Source: an uncultured Bacteroidales bacterium
GTDB taxonomy: Bacteria > Bacteroidota > Bacteroidia > Bacteroidales > Marinilabiliaceae
Assembly: GCA_934725785.1 (NCBI GenBank)
Contig: CAKVCS010000078.1
Coordinates: forward strand, 1 to 5,398
DNA: 5,398 nucleotides
Direction of reading: 5' to 3'
This document shows positions 1 to 4,078 of this stretch, in pieces; position 1 is the first letter of the stretch, and the number at the start of each line of letters is the position of its first letter. The notes below the pieces were generated by a model. It saw only the letters and a program-made list of their open reading frames with translations, did not search any database and had not been told where the DNA came from. The position numbers and the translations under genes are program-made.

Positions 1-395
1 CCATTCCTGAGCTCGCCGAGGCTCTGGGTATCGATCCCGATGGCCTGCAGGCCACCGTTGACAACTATCTCGCTATGGCCGAGGCCGGCCACGACGACGA
101 GTTCGGCGTGCCCCAGCGCTTCCTCTCCGTTGTTGCTCCCGCCGAGGGTCCTTACTGGGGCATGGAGATGCCCTACTTCGTGGACGTCGCCTGCGGCGGC
201 GTGAAGTGCGACCCTGTGTCGGGCGCGGTTCTGGATGGCGACGGCGAGAAGATTCCCGGCCTGTTCGCTGCTGGCAACACCGTGGGTGAGCGATTTGGTA
301 TGGTGTACACCAACAACATGACCGGCCTGTCCAACGGCTTCGCTGACGTCGAGGGTTACGTGGCCGGCGAGAGCGCCGCTGCCTACATCGCCTAG
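1..395 (+). CDS. FAD-dependent fumarate-reductase-like flavoprotein (reductase A), C-terminal fragment
   Basis: The 5' end is outside the window. The reading frame is open from base 3 and ends in TAG at 393-395, giving 130 residues. The fragment holds the end of the substrate (capping) domain, with the IPELAEALGI segment and its helix, followed by the C-terminal part of an FAD_binding_2 domain: FVDVACGGVKCDP, GAVLDGDGEKIPGLFAAGNT and GLSNGFADVEGYVAGE. The phrase PGLFAAGNTVG is the family's C-terminal flavin-binding strand-turn. Proteins of this family reduce C=C bonds, often as terminal reductases outside the membrane. The classical NRLGGNA segment, whose arginine binds the carboxylate in fumarate reductases, is replaced here by a TNNMTGLSNG-type segment, so the substrate is probably not fumarate. 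Codon use is strongly biased to GCC, GGC and GAC, suggesting high expression. The fragment is paralogous to reductase B at 4079. Family assignment is firm; the substrate is unknown. Confidence 0.88.
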   Translation, partial: IPELAEALGIDPDGLQATVDNYLAMAEAGHDDEFGVPQRFLSVVAPAEGPYWGMEMPYFVDVACGGVKCDPVSGAVLDGDGEKIPGLFAAGNTVGERFGMVYTNNMTGLSNGFADVEGYVAGESAAAYIA

Positions 396-430
396 GCACC
401 AGGCGTTTAGTTCAAGGTTCGCGCGCGTAG

Positions 431-470
431 GGGCCCGGTCTTCCCGTGAGGGAGGGCCGGGCCCTTCTTG
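431..470 (+). terminator. Rho-independent terminator after reductase A
   Basis: The arms GGGCCCGGTCTTCCC (431-445) and 450-464 pair over all 15 positions, with two G-U pairs, around a GTGA (GNRA-type) tetraloop at 446-449. The stem is followed by TTCTTGTGTG, a short and imperfect T-rich tail. The hairpin starts 35 bp after the stop codon of reductase A. On the minus strand the stem is followed by CTACGCGCGC with no T run, so it should act mainly on plus-strand transcription and protect the convergent regulator 1 from read-through. Confidence 0.8.
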
Positions 471-527
471 TGTGGAAATCGGAAGTTACAGGACAGCGGT
501 TCCTGTGCGTCTCGGCTACCCGTCCGG

Positions 528-2045
528 CTACTCGTCGAGCTTATCGAGAAGCTCTTGCCTGCTGTGTACGCCGAGCTTGCGATAGAGCTGCTGGATGTGG
601 GTGCCCAACGTGTTCTCTGAGATGCCCAGTGCCTGGGCCACGCGTGCGCGTCCATGGCCTGCGGCCAGCAAGGCAAGCACCTCAGACTCCCGTTCGGTCA
701 AGCCGTAGGCCGAAGCAGTCTCGGAGATGGTCGAACCACGTTCGGCATCAGGTTGAGACGGGCCGGTCGTCTGCGCTGCGGAGCTTCCAAGCTGATTGTC
801 AGCGCGAATGAGCAGCCACAGGGCCGAGTTGTCAGCCAGGAGAAGCATCTCTGCGATGACACAGCCATACCCGAACGTTGAGTTGAGCGCGTCGCTCGCG
901 CCGGGGAAGGTGACCAAGGCATTGCAGGCCACAATGGCAAGGACTTCCGCCGCATGGATGGTGAAACGGCCGCTTCCGATGAGCCGGGCCGGCTGGGACC
1001 CCGTTGCAATCACAAGTTCGGTCATGAGGGCCCAGGTTGCTATATCGAACGTCGTGTAGCCAATGGCGATAATGATGCTCTGAGCAATGCCCTGCGTGTT
1101 TATAAGGCCCAAGAGCGGCGCCGCGACAAACCCAGCAATTCCCACAAGGGTGCCGGCCCTAAAGATGGTGTATGACTTGAGGGGCATGAGCGTGAGCAGC
1201 ACATAAATGGCGAGGGACGTGAGACCACGCGCGGCGATGAGAACGTCGGACGAATAGTCGGCCAAACCTGCTGGCAAGAACACGGCATTTTGCTGACAGT
1301 ATCCAAATGACAAGCCGAAGAGGCCGAACGCCACGAGCAGGGAAAGGGGCAGGCCGCCAAATGTCCGATGGGATCCGAAAATGGCCTCATGAGCCTGTGG
1401 GCTCGCCTGTTTTTGGGGTGCGCCTTGGGGAAGGGCGTTTTCGCGCATCAGGAACATGACCAGACCACACGATATGAGGGGAAGCGCCGTCGTAAAGGTA
1501 GCCGCAAACCAGGTCCCCAGGCCCATGACGATGGCGTCGACAAGAACGCCCAGCGCAATGGACAGGGCAACGGTGCGCCCCGCAAAGCCCGAGCCTCCGC
1601 GAGCATATATCGAGCCCCATGCAAGCTGGAAAAAGCCGCACGAAGAGCCTGTTCCCGCCGCTCCGAGCAGGACAAGTGGCAACAGCCCGAGCGCTGCGCC
1701 AGAAAGAGAAGCGATGGCGCCGGCAAATGCGGTAACGGCGGCATATATCCAGCGCTGCCGGTTGAAGTCCGGCGCGGGTTGGGGCGAGTCGGAGCCGATC
1801 TGGTGCTTGCTCCTGAGGCACGCGACGAGCAGCACGATTCCGCCTGCCGCAAGAGCGGTGATGAGATAGGGGAGGAACATCCAGGTAGAAGATGTGAACG
1901 GGGCCAGAAACGTAGGCCTGAATACGCCCGAGTCAAACCAGGACCAGAAAAGAGCCGAGGCCACAAGCACCAAAAGGCCTGAAGACCCCTGCCCAATCAG
2001 GCGGGTGTTAGCCGAGCCCGCAATCGCTGCCTGGTCTGTGTGCAC
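528..2045 (-). CDS. Membrane-anchored LuxR-family transcriptional regulator (regulator 1)
   Basis: A 505-residue protein with two parts. Residues from about 15 to 420 form roughly 12 hydrophobic helices, for example LLVLVASALFWSWF, LPLVLLGAAGTG and LSLLVAFGLFGLSFGYC, resembling a transporter-like sensor. After a polar linker (SSAAQTTGPSQPDAERGS), residues 447-505 form a GerE/LuxR helix-turn-helix: LTERESEVLALLAAG, then GISENTLGTHIQQLYRKLGV. It probably senses a small molecule at the membrane and regulates nearby genes. I chose the GTG at 2045 because AGGAGG (plus-strand cctcct, 2052-2057) lies 6 nt upstream. In-frame alternatives are ATG at 2072 and TTG at 2099 (523 residues), both with poor ribosome binding sites. 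The recognition helix has Gly481 where the family usually has Lys or Arg (TVKTH becomes TLGTH). It is convergent with reductase A and divergent from regulator 2. The ligand is unknown. Confidence 0.88.
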   Translation of the reverse strand: MHTDQAAIAGSANTRLIGQGSSGLLVLVASALFWSWFDSGVFRPTFLAPFTSSTWMFLPYLITALAAGGIVLLVACLRSKHQIGSDSPQPAPDFNRQRWIYAAVTAFAGAIASLSGAALGLLPLVLLGAAGTGSSCGFFQLAWGSIYARGGSGFAGRTVALSIALGVLVDAIVMGLGTWFAATFTTALPLISCGLVMFLMRENALPQGAPQKQASPQAHEAIFGSHRTFGGLPLSLLVAFGLFGLSFGYCQQNAVFLPAGLADYSSDVLIAARGLTSLAIYVLLTLMPLKSYTIFRAGTLVGIAGFVAAPLLGLINTQGIAQSIIIAIGYTTFDIATWALMTELVIATGSQPARLIGSGRFTIHAAEVLAIVACNALVTFPGASDALNSTFGYGCVIAEMLLLADNSALWLLIRADNQLGSSAAQTTGPSQPDAERGSTISETASAYGLTERESEVLALLAAGHGRARVAQALGISENTLGTHIQQLYRKLGVHSRQELLDKLDE

Positions 2046-2051
2046 CCTGCG

Positions 2052-2057
2052 CCTCCT
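2052..2057 (-). promoter_or_regulatory. Ribosome binding site deciding the GTG start of regulator 1
   Basis: On the minus strand AGGAGG is followed by six bases (CGCAGG) and then GTG at 2045. It is the best Shine-Dalgarno sequence in the region and favours GTG 2045 over ATG 2072 and TTG 2099. An AAGGAT further upstream (about 2121-2127) is more than 20 nt from the TTG, too far to serve it. Confidence 0.7.
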
Positions 2058-2145
2058 GTTCTGCGATCTCATTGCGCCCGGCGGACGGATGCCCGTCAAG
2101 CCAGTTCACTGCTCGGCTCTGATCCTTCTGATTTGCTGAGGGGAG

Positions 2146-2174
2146 ATTATACGTCGATGAGACAAAAGGGAGAA
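2146..2174 (-). promoter_or_regulatory. Candidate promoter of regulator 1
   Basis: Read on the minus strand, 2151-2146 is a perfect TATAAT -10 box. At 17-bp spacing the -35 position (2174-2169) reads TTCTCC, a poor match, which would suit an activator-dependent or weak promoter. The predicted transcript starts near 2139 and has a leader of about 94 nt before the GTG at 2045. The assignment rests mainly on the -10 box. Confidence 0.5.
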
Positions 2175-2290
2175 TTACGATTTTACGTGGCGGACTTGTT
2201 GGGCGAATGCGCGATGGCCGCGCCCGTGTTGCCTGGTCGGCCGGCGCCAGCATTTGCGCAATTGCCATAGTGGTCGCGCCTCCAATCCCC

Positions 2291-2317
2291 TTGCCCGCTT
2301 GGCTGCCGTGTTATAAC
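2291..2317 (+). promoter_or_regulatory. Candidate extended -10 promoter of regulator 2
   Basis: TGTTATAAC at 2309-2317 combines the TGn extension with TATAAC, a five-of-six match to the -10 consensus. TTGCCC at 2291-2296 could be a -35 box but sits at a short 15-bp spacing; extended -10 promoters need little -35 contact. The start site would be near 2324, giving a leader of about 34 nt to the GTG at 2358. Confidence 0.55.
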
Positions 2318-2321
2318 GGGG
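2306..2321. promoter_or_regulatory. Palindrome overlapping the regulator 2 -10 box (possible operator)
   Basis: The sequence reads CC, two bases, GTTATAAC, two bases, GG. The central 8-mer GTTATAAC is a perfect palindrome and the CC/GG pair extends the symmetry to 16 bp. A protein bound here would block the -10 box of regulator 2, as expected for autorepression. The match could also be incidental, because TATAA-type boxes are partly palindromic. Confidence 0.3.
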
Positions 2322-2347
2322 ACGGTATGTGCGAGGACAAATGTGTG

Positions 2348-2352
2348 AGGAG
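2348..2352 (+). promoter_or_regulatory. Ribosome binding site of regulator 2
   Basis: AGGAG lies 5 nt before the GTG at 2358 and supports that start. A second purine-rich site, AGGAGG at 2411-2416, precedes an in-frame TTG at 2421 by 4 nt and is a weaker alternative that would remove 21 residues before the first membrane helix. Confidence 0.6.
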
Positions 2353-2357
2353 AGCCC

Positions 2358-3593
2358 GTGGCAAGGCAAGGGGTCAATGGTTCGGGGGAGCCGAGTTTGG
2401 ATTCTGCGCAAGGAGGGTCGTTGCGCGTACTTCTGTCGGCCGTGCAGGGTCTTTCTGGCAACGCCTTTCTTTTGGTGTTGGGTGGCATGCTTTGGTGGGC
2501 GTGCCATTACACGCTGCTCTGGAACCCCACGATAGCTCGGGCCTATTCTATTGCCGGCGGATATGACGTGCGGTTTCTTGCGACTCTAGCGGGAACAGTG
2601 GGCACCCTACTTGTCGTCGCGTGTCTCTCAAGACGCAAAACCAAATGGGAGCTCGCAGGCGCTGCCGCCCCGTTTGCAGCATACGCCCTGCTAAGCGTTG
2701 CCTCGCTTGCCCTGGTATCCTCATGCGCGGCTGGAATGACAGGCCTGCCTTTGGGCCTGGTGGGTGCCGTCCTGTCGGGAGTGGGCAACAGCATCGCCTT
2801 GGTTTTCTACGGCGAGCTCCATGCCCGTATCGAGCGCGGGCTCGAGCCTCTCGCATTTGCAATCGAAATGGCCGGCGGACTGGCGCTTTCCGTCGTGTTC
2901 TCCCTCTTCCCCTTCGCCGGTGAGATGGCCTGTGCCTCATCGTCCGCCGTTGCTGCGGCGACCCTGCTCTTCATCTTCGGGCGGCGTCGCAACGCGATAG
3001 ATGGCGGGCTGGCCCCGGCACCTGCCGCGCCGGTCAGGGTGGACATCTCTCTCAAGCAGCTCCTTGTTCTCGCGGCACTGACGGGCTTTACGTACGGTCT
3101 CATGCGCACATTCTCGACCGGGACGGCCTCGGCAGGCGAGCCGCTTCTTGGCTTGGGCTCCGAGCGTCTCGGCTCTTTGCTCTGTGCGGTTTTGCTCGTT
3201 GCCGTCTTTGCCCTGCAGCGCCGAGCCTCATTGTTTGACCAGTGCCTGTTGTTCGCCGTTCCGTTTGTGGCGACCGGCATGCTGCTCGTCTCTCTCCAGG
3301 GGACAAGCGCGGCGGTTGCGGCGACAGTGAACACGTGCGGGTTCGCTTGCTTCTTCACCTTGTCGTGGTATTTCGCCGCCATCATGGCTGACGAGTCGCA
3401 AAGACAAGCCGTTCCACTCAGCGTGACCACGTGCATCGCCACCCTGCTGTGCGCGAGTCAGCTCTTCCAACTTGTCGGGGCACTGGTCCCCGAGCAGTTC
3501 GCCAATGTCTTCTCGAGCATTCTCATGTACCTCATCTTTGCGGCGACGCTTTTCATGTTCTGGCGCGACAGGGGGCGCACCGCGACGACCTAG
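2358..3593 (+). CDS. Membrane sensor part of a LuxR-type regulator (regulator 2), frame-separated from its HTH
   Basis: A GTG start with AGGAG 5 nt upstream gives 411 residues. After a polar N-terminus (about 25 residues) there are about 12 hydrophobic segments, such as FLLVLGGMLWWACHYTLLW, FLATLAGTVGTLLVVACL, LLVLAALTGFTYGLM and FSSILMYLIFAATLFMFW, so it is an integral membrane protein with the same architecture as the N-terminal domain of regulator 1. It stops at TAG 3591-3593 just after the last helix (WRDRGRTATT), where regulator 1 continues into a linker and a LuxR domain. The missing domain is encoded immediately downstream in the next frame (3607-3873). Removing one base near the five-G run at 3571-3575 gives one 504-residue protein, matching the 505 of regulator 1. 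Either the gene carries a frameshift (mutation, phase switch or sequencing error) or the sensor and DNA-binding parts are made separately. Ligand unknown. Confidence 0.8.
   Translation: MARQGVNGSGEPSLDSAQGGSLRVLLSAVQGLSGNAFLLVLGGMLWWACHYTLLWNPTIARAYSIAGGYDVRFLATLAGTVGTLLVVACLSRRKTKWELAGAAAPFAAYALLSVASLALVSSCAAGMTGLPLGLVGAVLSGVGNSIALVFYGELHARIERGLEPLAFAIEMAGGLALSVVFSLFPFAGEMACASSSAVAAATLLFIFGRRRNAIDGGLAPAPAAPVRVDISLKQLLVLAALTGFTYGLMRTFSTGTASAGEPLLGLGSERLGSLLCAVLLVAVFALQRRASLFDQCLLFAVPFVATGMLLVSLQGTSAAVAATVNTCGFACFFTLSWYFAAIMADESQRQAVPLSVTTCIATLLCASQLFQLVGALVPEQFANVFSSILMYLIFAATLFMFWRDRGRTATT
3571..3575 (+). other. Probable frameshift point in regulator 2 (five-G run)
   Basis: The membrane part is read in one frame up to FWRDRG, and the DNA-binding part is read one base later from GAPRRPSSRAPMD. 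With four G in place of five, the reading becomes FWRDRGAPRRPSSRAPMD, a normal polar linker. The run is the most likely indel site, but any place between about 3563 and 3590 would give the same overall result. Confidence 0.6.
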
Positions 3594-3606
3594 CTCGCGG
3601 GCACCC

Positions 3607-3873
3607 ATGGACAGCGCTGCGCGCGAGACACTTTGGGCGGGTGAGTACGGTTTCAGCGCTCGCGAGGTGCAAATTGCCACGCTGTTGGTGGAGCGCACGC
3701 CGTACCGTCAAATCGCCGAGGGCCTGGGCTTGTCGGAAAACACGGTCAAGACGCATGTGCGCAACATATATAAGAAGGCCGATGTCGCGTCGCGCGAGGA
3801 GCTTCTTGCAAAACTAAGCGAGTCAAGGACGTTTCACCCAGACGATGCAGCATCGCCCGAAAATCGTGAGTGA
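3607..3873 (+). CDS. LuxR/GerE helix-turn-helix domain of regulator 2 (broken off or separate)
   Basis: The 88 residues from ATG 3607 to TGA 3871-3873 are almost entirely a GerE-type DNA-binding domain: FSAREVQIATLLVE (residues 16-29), the turn RQIAEGLGL, and the recognition helix SENTVKTHVRNIYKKADV (43-60), then SREELLAKL and an acidic tail. All usual family residues are present, including Lys48 in TVKTH. The frame is open further upstream, and no ribosome binding site precedes the ATG, which lies 13 nt after the stop of the membrane part. The piece is therefore best read as the C-terminus of regulator 2 displaced by a one-base shift. It might still be produced by reinitiation after the TAG, or by +1 slippage. 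Stand-alone proteins of this size exist (GerE is 74 residues), so a functional split is possible but unproven. Confidence 0.7.
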   Translation: MDSAARETLWAGEYGFSAREVQIATLLVERTPYRQIAEGLGLSENTVKTHVRNIYKKADVASREELLAKLSESRTFHPDDAASPENRE

Positions 3874-3909
3874 CATCGAAATGCCTGGTGGTTGACCTGT
3901 AACCCTTCA

Positions 3910-3932
3910 CACGGAATTCGTGATTGTTCACG
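3910..3932. promoter_or_regulatory. Overlapping CACG/CGTGA dyads, candidate operator of reductase B
   Basis: CACG (3910-3913) and CGTG (3919-3922) form an inverted repeat around five bases. The second arm, as CGTGA (3919-3923), also pairs with TCACG (3928-3932) around four bases. Three alternating half-sites in 23 bp look like a binding site for a dimeric regulator. If the weak pair TTGTTC/CACAAT is the promoter (start near 3959), the first dyad is centred near -43, a position typical of LuxR-type activators. This is inference from symmetry alone. Confidence 0.4.
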
Positions 3933-4045
3933 GTTGGTTCGCTGAGCACAATGCAATCTTGTACAGCGGGAACTGGGACGGACTGAGCGCGGGCCGTTGC
4001 GGCACAAGGGTCGCACGCCAAAAGAGCGCTTGCTTCATAGCCCAT

Positions 4046-4067
4046 TCACCGTGAGAAATCGTGAGAA
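4046..4067. promoter_or_regulatory. Palindrome and GTGAGAA direct repeat just upstream of reductase B
   Basis: TCACCGTGA at 4046-4054 is a perfect odd palindrome. GTGAGAA occurs at 4051-4057 and again at 4061-4067, exactly 10 bp (one helical turn) apart, and the second copy runs into the ribosome binding site. Both copies include the CGTGA pentamer found in the upstream dyads. Binding here would cover the leader and the translation start region. Confidence 0.35.
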
Positions 4068-4070
4068 GGG
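4063..4070 (+). promoter_or_regulatory. Ribosome binding site of reductase B
   Basis: GAGAAGGG ends 8 nt before the ATG at 4079. It is purine-rich and well spaced, and it supports a start that gives an intact Tat signal. Confidence 0.6.
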
Positions 4071-4078
4071 AACCAGGC

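Larger units (their letters stand above)
2046..2357. other. Divergent intergenic region between the two regulators
   Basis: This 312-bp stretch separates the start codons of regulators 1 and 2 and should hold both promoters. It is less GC-rich in the middle (about 2140-2190). It contains a TATAAT on the minus strand, an extended -10 on the plus strand, two near-identical 9-mers (ATTATACGT at 2146-2154 and ATTTTACGT at 2180-2188), and the palindrome TTGCGCAA at 2254-2261. Small reading frames in it lack convincing ribosome binding sites, and I do not call a gene here. Confidence 0.75.
3874..4078. other. Intergenic region between regulator 2 and reductase B
   Basis: These 205 bp should carry the control region of reductase B. 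They contain a TTGACC at 3892-3897 without a good -10 partner, a weak promoter-like pair (TTGTTC at 3924-3929 and CACAAT at 3947-3952, spacing 17), a cluster of CGTGA pentamers with dyad symmetry, and a 10-bp direct repeat by the ribosome binding site. I see no convincing terminator for regulator 2, so some read-through into reductase B is possible. Confidence 0.65.

Noticed and set aside
488..506. Hairpin ACAGGA / TCCTGT with a 7-base loop after the end of regulator 1
   Set aside because: The stem is only 6 bp and no T run follows on the minus strand, so it is too weak to call as the terminator of regulator 1.
1368..1982. Plus-strand open frame of 204 codons opposite regulator 1
   Set aside because: It is highly charged and low in hydrophobic content, and lies antisense to a well-supported membrane protein gene. 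GC-rich DNA commonly gives such shadow frames.
2254..2261. Palindrome TTGCGCAA in the divergent region as an operator
   Set aside because: An 8-bp palindrome in about 300 bp is not rare, and the symmetry is not extended on the flanks. It is noted in the intergenic entry only.
2008..2268. Minus-strand reading frame of 86 codons across the regulator 1 start region
   Set aside because: It overlaps the start of regulator 1 in another frame, begins upstream of the likely transcription start, and has a composition typical of a shadow frame.
2157..2270. Small plus-strand reading frame of 37 codons starting MRQKGELRFYVADLL
   Set aside because: It overlaps the likely promoter region of regulator 1 on the other strand, has a poorly spaced ribosome binding site and no recognisable promoter, and its sequence shows no domain or membrane segment.
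3843..3855. Perfect 13-base palindrome CGATGCAGCATCG inside the end of the HTH coding region
   Set aside because: It is short, lies within codons for a plausible tail, and has no T run to suggest a terminator. A chance palindrome is the simplest reading.
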